Shown: positions 29,172-38,787, counted from the first letter of the stretch. The stretch: 39,164 bases of DNA from an uncultured Endozoicomonas sp. (GCA_900299555.1 OODV01000088.1:1-39164); one strand, 5' to 3'. Made by a program: numbers and translations. The notes: a model not told the origin generated them from the sequence alone.

Positions 29172-31466
29172 TCATTTTTTTTCCTGATCATCGGCCCACT
29201 GATCGAAACCCTCAAAGCCCGATGGAAGTGAAGGTGTCTGGTCGCCTTTTATAACAGTTTGATCGCCCCCTTTTGGCTCTTCCGACCTTGATTGTACCTG
29301 AGCATACCTATCAGCCAAGTCACCAATTGTTGGCGTTCGCATTTTTCTAATACCCTTGGGACTACCAGCTTTAGCATTGTGAGCTTCTTCAAAAACGTTA
29401 GGAGGAATCAAGTGTTTGAAATGACTCCCTACGTCGGGCACATTATCTATCATGCTAATCTCAGAACTCTCCAAATACTGCCATAGTTTTTTCTCGTCAA
29501 AAAAGTCCATCTGCTGCTTAGTCATCATATTCAGTGGCTGCTCACTATTTGAGCCCCTAAAAAGACTGATTTGGGATATTGGTTCCTGAGCTTCCTTATG
29601 CCTTGCTAATAACTCTTCAAGTGTTGGTAAAACAATATCGCTCTTTGACGCATCAGTAAGGCTTATACCTGCCACGTCTTTTACTTCGTTATAACCGTCT
29701 GGCGTCACCAGGCCGCTATGGCTGCTGTATAGTTTCACAACTTGCTTTGGCTCCATATACCGCCACAATTTATTCTTTCTGAAATAGAGTTGCTGGTCGC
29801 TGGACATAACTAGAATGTCGGTGCCAGAGGGTGAGTTCTGGGGCTTATCGCTGACAAGTAAAGGTCGAATGTCAAGCTTGCTATCCTCTGGGGGCTCCTC
29901 CTTTGGTTGCACCTGATAAGTATCTTTTCTAGGGGCAGCCCAGAATCTTTTTGCTATATCACCCAGTGTAGGCAGAGAGTTAAGGCGTGCATTAGGTACA
30001 CCACTCTTTTTCTCAACTTTGGGTGTTTGCGTAAATACATCACCGGGAATGAGTTCCTTCAAACCATCCGCATGTAATGCGATATACCTCACCTCTTCAG
30101 GCTCCAGATAAACCCACAGCTTTCTATCACTAAAGAGAAGCCTCTGTTTTTCACCCATCGCATCAAGAGAAGTTTCTTTATTCTCAGGACCTTCAAATAG
30201 AAGAATTTCATCTGGACCCAGTTTCGGGGGAGGAGGCACTACACTTACCGGTGGCTGATCTGCCTGCATGGGCTTCTCAGTGACCTGTGGCTGACTCTCC
30301 TCTACTGTCACCTCACTGACATTTGGTTTATTTGTCTGTACAGGTGCTTGTGTGTTTTGCGAACTTGATCCACCAAAGCTACTAAAAGGAACATCTGAAA
30401 GAGCCCGCTTCACTTCCTCATTGACTGATGCCTGTTTAGCAATAACCTGATCCGCGTCTGCTTCAGTTCCATTGCGCTTAATTTGTTCCCGGTATGCTAA
30501 TTGAATATCTTTAAGTATTTTCTGTCGATACAGTTCTTCAGGGGTGAGATTCTCAGGATTCTCTTCGGCTTGTTCTTCAGGCACTTTCTCGTTATAAAAA
30601 TCCCCTGTATTCTCAAAATCCAATTGACCTGATGGGATACTGGTCGGGGCGCTGCTTTGAGCCTGAGGCTTTTCTACCGGCCTGAAAGTACTGGCATCAA
30701 AATGTATTTCTACTCTTGGAAACTGCAGCAGTTTAAAACTGGATTCGAATGTAGTCTTAGCTTTCTTGTCCACTTGCTGTAAAAGGGGGGGGATCTTATT
30801 CAAACAACTGAAAATTTTTCTTTCATAGGTTTCTTTTGGTATGCTCTCTGGATCACTCGCTCTCTGTACCATAGCATTTTTTGTTAGCGCTAATGCTTTA
30901 TTCAGTAACTCTTTCAGTAAATCGGGATCTATCTCTTTCAGTTTAAATGGAATGAGTTGAACCGGACCACTATTTTGCGTAGTAACAGTAACTTTTAAGT
31001 CAGAGGTATCTCTTTCAAAGCGTTTCAAATCCTTCATTACTTCTTTCAAAGCCTGTTTGAATTTTTTCGCCATTTTTTCTGGATCGTCCGAGTCGACGTT
31101 TTCCATCATCGATTGTAATTTTGTAAATGCATGCTCAGAAGCATAAAAATAAGTATCTTTAGCCTGTGATTTATAACATTTAGCCAATTCATCGTCTGAC
31201 AAAATTGCGTTTAATTGCGCTTCAGCTGAACCATTATTATTTGCACCAATGACTCTCTTGCCTTCTGCAGGCTGGACACTTTCAAGTACATCACCCTTTG
31301 TTTCTTTACGGCTTTCTGCTTTCGATACCTCTCGGGTCACCTCAGAACCAGGAACAGAATCTACTGTTCGAGTAGCTGTACCTCCACTTTTACTTTCAGA
31401 AACTGGGCTGGCATGTTCACCTACTATTGTTGAATTAACAGATTTATCCTGTATCGGTCCTGGCAT
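29172..31466 (-). CDS. Large repeat protein with three C-terminal KLWxYLE repeats, unknown function
   Basis: The protein has 764 residues and no signal peptide or membrane segment. Residues 1-85 are Ser/Thr/Glu-rich and look disordered. ~85-260 is mainly helical and charged. ~265-415 is Pro/Gln-rich linker. The C-terminus holds three diverged ~80-90-residue repeats (~419-508, ~548-624, ~632-722). Each has a hydrophobic start (ILLF, ILVM, ISLF), a FxxxKLWxY(L/M)E core (RKLWVYLEPEEV, NKLWRYMEPKQV, KKLWQYLESSEI), a LIP/LVTP segment, and a final PTxxxLxxR motif (PTLGDIAKRF, PTLEELLARH, PTIGDLADRY). No known domain was recognised. A Ser-rich flexible N-terminus with no signal suits a type III effector, but this is speculation. 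AAAGGA precedes the ATG, and a strong terminator follows. Confidence 0.75.
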   Translation of the reverse strand: MPGPIQDKSVNSTIVGEHASPVSESKSGGTATRTVDSVPGSEVTREVSKAESRKETKGDVLESVQPAEGKRVIGANNNGSAEAQLNAILSDDELAKCYKSQAKDTYFYASEHAFTKLQSMMENVDSDDPEKMAKKFKQALKEVMKDLKRFERDTSDLKVTVTTQNSGPVQLIPFKLKEIDPDLLKELLNKALALTKNAMVQRASDPESIPKETYERKIFSCLNKIPPLLQQVDKKAKTTFESSFKLLQFPRVEIHFDASTFRPVEKPQAQSSAPTSIPSGQLDFENTGDFYNEKVPEEQAEENPENLTPEELYRQKILKDIQLAYREQIKRNGTEADADQVIAKQASVNEEVKRALSDVPFSSFGGSSSQNTQAPVQTNKPNVSEVTVEESQPQVTEKPMQADQPPVSVVPPPPKLGPDEILLFEGPENKETSLDAMGEKQRLLFSDRKLWVYLEPEEVRYIALHADGLKELIPGDVFTQTPKVEKKSGVPNARLNSLPTLGDIAKRFWAAPRKDTYQVQPKEEPPEDSKLDIRPLLVSDKPQNSPSGTDILVMSSDQQLYFRKNKLWRYMEPKQVVKLYSSHSGLVTPDGYNEVKDVAGISLTDASKSDIVLPTLEELLARHKEAQEPISQISLFRGSNSEQPLNMMTKQQMDFFDEKKLWQYLESSEISMIDNVPDVGSHFKHLIPPNVFEEAHNAKAGSPKGIRKMRTPTIGDLADRYAQVQSRSEEPKGGDQTVIKGDQTPSLPSGFEGFDQWADDQEKK

Positions 31467-31820
31467 GACAAATTCCTTTTAAAAAAACATCCATTAAGCA
31501 ACAACAAAGGTTCGGGATTAATTTCTTAATTTAATATATTAATGAAAGCAATTATAACAAAAGAAGCAAAAGCTAATAATAAAACTCAATAAAATTCATA
31601 GTGTTAATTGCGCTGTTTTTTTGACAATAAATCCAAAAAGCAATAAAAAACATAAACTCACGGCATTAAAATAACGAATAACAAAAAATATCACCCTATG
31701 AAAACCAGACTTGAAACTCAACAACTACCGGCTAACGCCGGTGGTTTTAACCTTGTGAGAGACTAATAAAAAAACTGAATATCCCCTGCAAATTGTTCAG
31801 GCAATCTGAGGGAGGAAAGG
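31467..31820. other. AT-rich gene-free region with a REP-like palindrome
   Basis: It is very AT-rich upstream of the repeat-protein gene, where its promoter must lie. At 31725-31744 a short palindrome, ACCGGC-TAAC-GCCGGT extended by G-U/G-C pairs, is itself flanked by AAAACCA (31700-31706) and TGGTTTT (31742-31748). This nested arrangement resembles REP sequences or IS200/IS605-type ends. It could also end transcription from the acyl-CoA dehydrogenase gene, but no T run follows on that strand. Confidence 0.4.
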
Positions 31821-32966
31821 CTAAAGATCCATTGCCTTGGCGATCACGGTTTTCAAAATCTCATTGGTTCCGGCATAAATTCGGCTGATACGGACATCCC
31901 GATACATTTTGGATATCAGGTATTCATCCATAAAGCCATAACCGCCATGGAGCTGCAAACACTCATCAACAACACGACACAGCATTTCCGAAGTCCAGTA
32001 CTTGCCACCACAGGCATCAGCAGCACTCAATGAGTTTTCGTTGACCTGTTCAATCATACGATCAAGATAGGCAAAGCCAAGATCAATCTCGGTTTTCATT
32101 TCTGCCATTTTAAAACGGCTGTTCTGGAATTTACTGATGGACTGGCCAAAGGCCTTGCGCTCTTTAATGTACTCTTTGGTCAGATCTAATGCCGTTCGGG
32201 CACTGGTTACCGCATCAATGCAGAGGTTCAGACGTTCTACCGGTAACTTTTCCATCATATATTCAAAACCTTTGCCTGGGTCGCCCAAGACATTGGCTTT
32301 AGGTATTTTGACATTATCGAAGAACAGTTCTGCCGTATCCTGGGATTTCATTCCCATTTTTTTCAATGGCTCTCCCCTGGAAAAACCATCCATTCCACGC
32401 TCTACCAGGAAGAGTCCCATTGCATGAGGGTTATCCGGGTTGGTTTTTGCTGCGACGACAATAATGTCTGAAAGAATGCCATTGGAAATAAAGATTTTGG
32501 AGTCATTTAGAAGACAGTGGTCGTCTTTTTCCAGGGCATGAGTTCTCATGCCTGCGAGATCACTGCCCGCACCGGGCTCCGTCATACCAACAGCAAGTAT
32601 GGCATCACCGGAGATGCAGCGGCTGAGTAGGCGTTGCTTCTGCTCATCATTGCCATAACTGAGCAGGTAAGGAGCAACCACCATATTATGCAGGCCGAGC
32701 ATAAAACCTCTCTCGTTGACACGGGCAAGCTCTTCACACATCACGACATCAAAACGATGGTCGGTAATACCAAGACCACCGTATTTTTCTTCCGCCATAG
32801 GCACTAGAAAACCATTCTCACCGGCTTTCAGCCAGAGTTCTCTGTCAATAATGCCGTCGCTCTCCCACTGTTTCTGATAGGGAATAATCTCTTTTTCCAC
32901 AAAGCTACGGAAAGCAGTGCGGAACTGTTCATGATCCTCGTTGAAAACCTTTCTTGGCATGTACAT
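31821..32966 (-). CDS. Acyl-CoA dehydrogenase, long-chain (LCAD)-like
   Basis: It is a FAD enzyme that introduces the alpha,beta double bond in acyl-CoAs. It has 381 residues. Visible motifs are VGMTEPGAGSDLAGM (FAD/substrate), GMKSQDTAELFFDNVKIP, RKAFGQSISKFQ, and the C-terminal LQLHGGYGFMDEYLISKMYR with IYAGTNEI. The usual catalytic Glu of the IYEGT motif is Ala here. As in LCAD and isovaleryl-CoA dehydrogenase, the base is instead probably Glu244 in KLPVERLNL. It is the last gene of the minus-strand cluster, 22 bases after the ligase gene. Substrate length or branching cannot be read from sequence. Confidence 0.93.
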   Translation of the reverse strand: MYMPRKVFNEDHEQFRTAFRSFVEKEIIPYQKQWESDGIIDRELWLKAGENGFLVPMAEEKYGGLGITDHRFDVVMCEELARVNERGFMLGLHNMVVAPYLLSYGNDEQKQRLLSRCISGDAILAVGMTEPGAGSDLAGMRTHALEKDDHCLLNDSKIFISNGILSDIIVVAAKTNPDNPHAMGLFLVERGMDGFSRGEPLKKMGMKSQDTAELFFDNVKIPKANVLGDPGKGFEYMMEKLPVERLNLCIDAVTSARTALDLTKEYIKERKAFGQSISKFQNSRFKMAEMKTEIDLGFAYLDRMIEQVNENSLSAADACGGKYWTSEMLCRVVDECLQLHGGYGFMDEYLISKMYRDVRISRIYAGTNEILKTVIAKAMDL

Positions 32967-32988
32967 ATTGATGACTTCCAGCCTTGTT

Positions 32989-34548
32989 TTAATTAATGCT
33001 GCATGCTTTCGTATCCCAGTATGGCTCTCTCAGCTCATTTTTTAGTATTTTTCCTGCACCAGACAGGGGCAGTGGGCCATCATGGATTGAGATGCTTTTA
33101 GGGCATTTGTAATCAGCAATCAGAGCGCGGCAGTGCTCGATAATTACTGCTTCATCAGCGGTTGCTCCGGATGTGGGTACAATAATGGCATGCACCTGTT
33201 CCCCCCATTTCTCATTGGGAATACCGATAACTGCACATTGGGCGACTGACGGATGCTTATGGATCGCATTTTCCACTTCGATGGAGTAAACATTCTCTCC
33301 ACCAGAAACAATCATGTCTTTAACCCGGTCAACAATATAAACAAACCCTTTTTTGTCCAGACGACTACTGTCGCCTGTATGTAGCCAGCCATTGTTCGGT
33401 GCTTTTTCGGTTATCTCAGGCAGGCCAAGATACCCAAGCATTACATTAGGGCCTTTAAGGCAGATTTCGCCAATTTCACCTAGAGCTACTGGCTCATGGC
33501 TTTCATTAAGTATTGCTACCTCAACGCCGGGTATTGCACGTCCAGCCGAGTTCAGTCGACCACTGAGGGAGCCTGTGGTTGTATGGTATTCCGGTGCCAG
33601 GCCGGTAATAAAAGGTGAAGTTTCTGTTTGTCCATAGCCCTGATAAAAGCGAGTGTGGGGCAATACTTCCATCGCTTTCACGATAACGGCTTCCGGGATA
33701 GGCGAGGCACCATAGACAATGTCCGTCAACGAAGAGAGGTCATAACTCTCCACCTCAGGATGGTTAACGATCATATTGATCATGGTGGGAACAACCAGCA
33801 TGCGCTGTATTTTGTGTTCCTGAACTGCTTTCATAAAAGCAATCGGTTCAAAGGAGGATAAAAAATAGTTACTGCCTGCCACCATGGCACAGGCATTGAT
33901 CATGACGCCATCAGCGATATGGAACATAGGCGCAACATGGAGAATGCGCTCATTGTCACTGACCTTAATAAAATTCCCGGCCTGTAGTGTATTGCTGACC
34001 AGGTTTTGATGACTGAGCATCACGCCCTTGGAACGTCCGGTTGTGCCGCCTGTGTAATAGATGGCCGCCAGATCATCATTGCCTCTGCCAGCATCAGTAA
34101 CCGGTGAGGAGGAAAGAAGGGAGTCAAAGTTGATGAAGCCATGAGGAGGCTCATCATCATCCATATAAATCACATGTTTGAGTGCAGGCAACTGAGGCTT
34201 TAATGCCGGGATCCTGTCTGCAAATGCCTTATCAACCAGTAATGTACTTGCCTGGCAGTCCTCCAGCCATAACTGGATTTCCGGATCAGCCAGACGACAG
34301 TTGATAGGGACATTAACAGCACCAGCCCATGGGATGGCAAACATGCTTTGATAGTACCGGTCAGAGTTGAGAGCAAGGATCGCAACTCTGTCATCCGTTT
34401 TGATTCCCAGTTGTTTAAGTCCGCCTGCCAGATTTGCTACTTGAGATAACAATTGCTGCCAGGTACTGACACGACCATTCATGGAGGTGGCAACACCGTT
34501 GGGATTGATCTGTGCAGAACGACGGATGAGTTGAGTCAGCGAAAACAT
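32989..34548 (-). CDS. Acyl-CoA synthetase (AMP-forming)
   Basis: It activates a carboxylic acid to its CoA thioester through an acyl-adenylate. It has 519 residues. Core motifs are YYTGGTTGRSKGVMLSH (A3, P-loop), YGQTE (A5), GWLHTGDSSRLDKKGF and VDRVKDMI (A7/A8), and the A10 Lys in LPLSGAGKILKNELR. It resembles medium/long-chain fatty-acid-CoA ligases. GAGGGACC precedes the ATG. It stands 65 bases downstream of the CitE-like gene and directly upstream of the dehydrogenase, so it probably supplies that enzyme's substrate. Confidence 0.93.
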   Translation of the reverse strand: MFSLTQLIRRSAQINPNGVATSMNGRVSTWQQLLSQVANLAGGLKQLGIKTDDRVAILALNSDRYYQSMFAIPWAGAVNVPINCRLADPEIQLWLEDCQASTLLVDKAFADRIPALKPQLPALKHVIYMDDDEPPHGFINFDSLLSSSPVTDAGRGNDDLAAIYYTGGTTGRSKGVMLSHQNLVSNTLQAGNFIKVSDNERILHVAPMFHIADGVMINACAMVAGSNYFLSSFEPIAFMKAVQEHKIQRMLVVPTMINMIVNHPEVESYDLSSLTDIVYGASPIPEAVIVKAMEVLPHTRFYQGYGQTETSPFITGLAPEYHTTTGSLSGRLNSAGRAIPGVEVAILNESHEPVALGEIGEICLKGPNVMLGYLGLPEITEKAPNNGWLHTGDSSRLDKKGFVYIVDRVKDMIVSGGENVYSIEVENAIHKHPSVAQCAVIGIPNEKWGEQVHAIIVPTSGATADEAVIIEHCRALIADYKCPKSISIHDGPLPLSGAGKILKNELREPYWDTKACSIN

Positions 34549-34613
34549 ATAAGGTCCCTCTTTTTTATTGTTTTAATGAGAATTTGTTTTCATCACGCAG
34601 ATGCAGAGGAATA

Positions 34614-35525
34614 TCAGGAAAGACTTTTCCCTGTGTTCTCTACGTCCCTGTGGTTCATCAGTGTTTCCTGATTCAGAATCCTCTGCGCTTGTCTCAGGTG
34701 GGGTATGTCCAGCATTTTTCCGGCCAGGCTCACTGTGCCGGCACCACCGGATTCTGAAAATGTCTGAACCACCTGCCTGGCATAGCAGATCTCTTCCTGT
34801 GTGGGTGTGAAACATTTATTAATGATTGCTACCTGCGATGGGTGTATGGCGATCTTTCCGGAAAAACCTTCCTTGCGTGCGTGCAGGCACTGTTGCCGCA
34901 GCAGGTCAGGATTTTTGAAATCCTGGCAGATTCCATCCACAGCTTGCATTCTGCCTGCCGCAGCAACGACCAGACAGTTTGCCCGGTTCATCTGATGCAC
35001 AAGAAAATAGTTACCCTGTCCGTCCTGGTTGGTGATGGCTCCCAGGTCAGCTGACATATCTTCAGCACCCCAGGTGAGGGCTTTCAGGCGTGGGCTTGCT
35101 TCAGGAAAGCGGTGCTGGTTCAAAGTACCTGACGCTGACTCGGCAACACTCATAAGACGAGTAGAGCCGGGCTTAATATCATTCTGGACTTCCAGTGCGG
35201 TTAGATAGTTGCTTACCGTTGTAAAGTCTGAAGGGCTGGCTGGTTTCGGCAGAAAAATGCCATAGGGTTTACCAGCCATCACTGCAACCAGGTCTTGAAC
35301 CAAATGCTCTGTTGACAAGGCGTTAACCCGAACCCAGAGAGTTGCTGTTGATGCCTCACAGTGGGCCTTCAGATAGTCAGTTACAATTGACCTGGCCTTG
35401 GGTTTATTTTCTTCGGTTACAGAGTCTTCCAGGCAGAGAATCAAAGCATCAGCCCCTGTACTCTGTGACTTCGCCAGTTTTTTCTCGCTGTCTCCCGGGA
35501 TAAATAGATAAGATCGTGCCAGCAT
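34614..35525 (-). CDS. CoA ester lyase, CitE/HpcH-HpaI family
   Basis: It is a Mg2+-dependent aldolase-type lyase cleaving beta-hydroxyacyl-CoAs such as citramalyl-, malyl- or 3-hydroxy-3-methylglutaryl-type thioesters. It has 303 residues. The TIM barrel starts RSYLFIPGDSEKKLAK. ALILCLEDSV carries an acidic ligand position, RVNALS has the CoA/substrate Arg, WGAEDMSADLG carries the Glu-Asp metal ligands, and FSGKIAIHPSQV is the C-terminal signature. It is a stand-alone protein, as in citramalyl-CoA lyase or MCL-like enzymes, rather than a citrate lyase subunit, because no citD/citF genes are near. The MaoC gene ends 5 bases upstream, implying a hydratase-lyase pair. Confidence 0.92.
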   Translation of the reverse strand: MLARSYLFIPGDSEKKLAKSQSTGADALILCLEDSVTEENKPKARSIVTDYLKAHCEASTATLWVRVNALSTEHLVQDLVAVMAGKPYGIFLPKPASPSDFTTVSNYLTALEVQNDIKPGSTRLMSVAESASGTLNQHRFPEASPRLKALTWGAEDMSADLGAITNQDGQGNYFLVHQMNRANCLVVAAAGRMQAVDGICQDFKNPDLLRQQCLHARKEGFSGKIAIHPSQVAIINKCFTPTQEEICYARQVVQTFSESGGAGTVSLAGKMLDIPHLRQAQRILNQETLMNHRDVENTGKSLS

Positions 35526-35530
35526 CTGTT

Positions 35531-36010
35531 TTATTTCCCCGAACTGCCTTTGTTGTAAGAACCACCCTGTTTGTGCAGAAGTGCAATACGAATGATGGAG
35601 CAGACCAGCTCTTCCCGCTGGTTATAGACGCCATGCTCAAAAGTCACGATACCGGCGTTGGGGCGGGACTTGCTTTCGCGCTTTTCCTTAATCAGGGTTT
35701 CTACTCTCAGGGTGTCATTGATAAATACCGGTTTTTGGAATTTCATCTCACCAAAGCCCAGGTTAGCAACCAAAGTACCCAGCGTTGTGTCTTCCACAGA
35801 GACTCCACAGGCAAAAGACACGGTATACATACTGTTGAACACCCTCTGGCCAAACTCGGTGTTTTTGGCGTACTCCTCATCCAGATGGAGTGGCTGAGGA
35901 TTATGGGTGATTGCGCAGAACAGCACATTATCCGCTTCGGTAACGGTCCGGGTCAGGTTATGTCGGATAGCTTGCCCGACCTCGCACTGATCAAAATAAA
36001 TTCCAGGCAT
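35531..36010 (-). CDS. MaoC-family enoyl-CoA hydratase
   Basis: It is a hot-dog-fold (R)-specific hydratase/dehydratase of 159 residues, the single-domain size. The catalytic segment DNVLFCAITHNPQPLHLDEE has the hydratase Asp/His arrangement (N.QPLHLD), followed by NSMYTVSFACG and the conserved FGEMKFQKPVFINDTLRVE. It lies between acetoacetyl-CoA synthetase and the CitE-like lyase on the same strand. The context suggests it hydrates an enoyl-CoA (for example mesaconyl- or itaconyl-type) to the substrate of the lyase. Confidence 0.9.
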   Translation of the reverse strand: MPGIYFDQCEVGQAIRHNLTRTVTEADNVLFCAITHNPQPLHLDEEYAKNTEFGQRVFNSMYTVSFACGVSVEDTTLGTLVANLGFGEMKFQKPVFINDTLRVETLIKEKRESKSRPNAGIVTFEHGVYNQREELVCSIIRIALLHKQGGSYNKGSSGK

Positions 36011-36105
36011 TTTAAATCTCTTTATTTGCTATGAAATGCTGCTATTTCAGGCTCTTTCGCCATTTTTATGGTTTGAGATGAACAGCATTTTTTGCTCATG
36101 GCTGT

Positions 36106-38157
36106 TTATACCGCTTCATATTCCTGATGGATTGAACTGGCCAGTTGAATGAAAAATTCCATGGCAGAAGGGTTGGCGCAGGCACCAAGATTCACCGCCT
36201 TTTCTAACGGCATTCCTGACAGGAGTTTTTTGACCGGTATCTCCTGCTTTTTGCCGGAAAGTGTGTAGGGCACAGCATCAATGACATAAACTTTGTCGGG
36301 TATGTGCCGTGGAGAGCAGCTTTCAGAGAGGTTGTGCTTGATGGTAGAAATCAATCTATCGTCCAGCTGCTGTTGCTCTTCAAGAACAATAAAAATGGGC
36401 ATGAATGATTGAGCGCTTTCAAGCTCAAGGTTAATGATCAGGCTGTCTTTAATGCCCTCGATACTTTCAACATTTCGATAAATTTCTGAAGTGCCAATCC
36501 GAATGCCATGGCGGTTAAGGGTTGAATCGCTGCGACCGGAAATATAGCTGCCACTGTGTTGATTAAAAATAATCTGATCTCCCTGACGCCATACATTGGG
36601 CCAGGGGGCAAAATAGCTATCCAGGTAACGTGCATTATCGGTGTCATTCCAGAAATAAAGAGGCATGGACGGCATGGATTGTTTAATAACCAACTCGCCA
36701 TACTCATTAATGATCTGTTTACCGTCCTCATTCCAGGCACAGGCGTCGACGCCCAGGCAGGGGGCTTGAATTTCACCGGCATAAACCGGCTCAGTCGGAA
36801 CGCCGCCAACAAAAGCGGTGGCAACATCCGTACCGCCACTCATGGATACAATATGAAGATCCTTATGGAGGTGTTGATAGAACCAGGCAAAGTTTTCCGG
36901 TGAAACCGGCGAGCCACCCATGGCGATGGTATCGACCTTGCTCAAGTCATAATGGTCTTTCGGGGAGTAGCCCAGCTTTATGAGATTGTTTACATAGGTG
37001 GGGCTGATCCCGAAATAGGTAATACCAATCCGCTCAGTCATGTCCCAGAGTCGGTCTGAAGAGGGCCAGGTTGGGCATCCGTCGTATACCACCAGAGCAC
37101 TGCCGCTGGCAAAACCACCAATCAACATGTTGAACATGGCCCAGCCTGTGGTGGTAAAGAAAAACTTTACCGAGTCCGGTGTCAGGTTGTCGTGCAGCCA
37201 GGCAAACTTAATCAGTTCCAGCAGAACGCCACCCTGACTGTGTACGATACCTTTTGGCATGCCTGTGGTGCCGGAGGTATACATAATCCACAGAGGGTGT
37301 TCAAAGGGGACCTGCTCGAATTCAAAATCCTGATAGCTGGCCTTGTTTTTCAGGGCAGATTGCCAGCTAGTGACCTGAATGTCGGCATGGGGTTAAGGGG
37401 GTTGCGGGTTGCCTTTATCCAGCCAGGACAGGTGAATGACATGGGCAAGGTCCGGTAATGCATCAATAATCTGATTAACTTCTACAGAGCGGTCAAAGGC
37501 TTTGCCGTTGTACTGATAGCTTGTCATGGTGATCAACAGTTTTGGGTTGATCTGACTGAAGCGTTCGAGAACACTTTTGGCCCCAAAGTCTGGTGAGCAG
37601 CTGGACCAGATGGCGCCAACACTGATACAGGCAAACAAGGCAACGATGGATTCGATTGAGATGGGCATATAAGCCACAACCCTGTCACCGGGTTGGATTC
37701 CCATATTTCTTAATGATGTCGCCAGCTTGCAGACCTGGTCTCTCATTTCAATCCAGTTTATCTCTCTCGGTTCAAAGCATTCGGATTCGGCAAAAATAGC
37801 GGTTCGGGTAAGTGGCCCCAGCTCTCCCCTGGATAACAGGTATTCAGCCATGTTTAGTCTGGCGCCCTGAAACCATCGACTGCCAGGCATAGAGGGGTTA
37901 GTCAGGGGATACTGATATTGGCTTTTGTCAGTTAGAGAGTCGAGTGAAGAGACGTTATAGCACCTACCGATGGCTTGCCAGAATCGGCCAACATCGTTGA
38001 CTGACCATTGCCAGAGCTGTTGATAGCTTTCTATCTCCAGTCCGTAGTTCTGATTGAGCCATTGAATAAACTCGGTAAGCCCTGCATTTGCCACTCTGTC
38101 TTTGGATGGGGTCCAAAGCAGATCACCAGCAGCTGTCTGCTCCATGCTATTCACCAA
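36106..38157 (-). pseudogene. aacS: Acetoacetyl-CoA synthetase gene interrupted by one in-frame stop
   Basis: It is an AMP-forming ligase for acetoacetate. Reading through one TAA (37393-37395) gives a single continuous frame of ~683 residues, the family length. The N-terminal part (from MVNSMEQTAAGDLLWTPSKD; the internal Met at 38145 is also possible) contains SRWFQGARLNMAEYLLSRG and GAIWSSCSPDFG. After the stop the same frame continues PHADIQVTSW..., then WIMYTSGTTGMPKGIVHSQG (A3), MSGGTD (A5), GRSDSTLNRHGIRIGTSEIY and PYTLSGKKQEIPVKKLL (A10 Lys). The stop separates the N-terminal region from all ATP-binding motifs. An internal ATG at 37284, at the A3 loop, cannot restart a useful enzyme. 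The nonsense change may be real decay or a base error. It is the first gene of the cluster. Confidence 0.85.
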
Positions 38158-38376
38158 CGATTATTTCCATATTTTTATTATTTTGAGTTCGGCTCAATTA
38201 TAAGCGTATAAGATGAGTTCTCGTCAATAGCTGTCGATAATTATAAAAATATGACGTTTTTCTCTTTTGGAAAGCCAAGTTTGAAACGGTGAAAATAGTG
38301 GTTGTTTTTTTATTGAGTGTTACTCATTATTGTTTTCCAAGATGACTCTGTCGACAGGAATTATAAGAAAGTAGCC

Positions 38377-38787
38377 ATGACAGCCAGAAATTCTGATAAG
38401 CCAGATACCGAACCACTATTCAAAAAAGTGCTTATAGCCAACCGTGGAGAGATTGCTCTGCGTGTCCTCAAAGCACTTCAGTCACTCAATATCCCTTCTG
38501 TAGCGATTTATCATCATATAGATCGTAAGTCTCCCGTCGTTCAGATGGCTGATGAAGCGGTAGAAATTTTCGGTGGTAGTCCCAGTGGTGCCCATCTTGA
38601 TATTGAACAGATCATTACTATCTGTGAACAAAGGGGAGTGGATGCGGTTCATCCCTGTTATGGCTTTCTTTCGGAAAATGCCGGGTTTGCCCGCGCTCTG
38701 GAAGAGCGAGGTATTCAGTTTATAGGTCCGTCACCGGAAGTGATTGAGCTGATGGGGGATAAAATCACCGGCTCTTTTGAAAAGTGA
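38377..38787 (+). pseudogene. Acyl-CoA carboxylase alpha (biotin carboxylase) N-terminus, cut by an IS
   Basis: From the ATG at 38377 (AAGAAAG upstream; a GTG at 38317 is less likely) the frame encodes FKKVLIANRGEIALRVLKAL, the biotin-carboxylase N-domain start, then VDAVHPCYGFLSENAGFARA and FIGPSPEVIELMGDKIT. Host coding ends at 38769; the next codons (GSFEK, stop) are the end of the inserted element. The ATP-grasp and biotin-carrier domains are therefore missing here. The gene type is that of propionyl-, methylcrotonyl- or geranyl-CoA carboxylase alpha subunits. It is divergent from the acyl-CoA cluster and shares a 219-base promoter region with it. An unusual HPCYG replaces the common HPGYG. 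Confidence 0.85.

Noticed and set aside
35516-36034. 172-residue plus-strand frame opposite the MaoC gene
   Set aside because: It is a shadow of the MaoC gene, whose motifs on the minus strand are clear.
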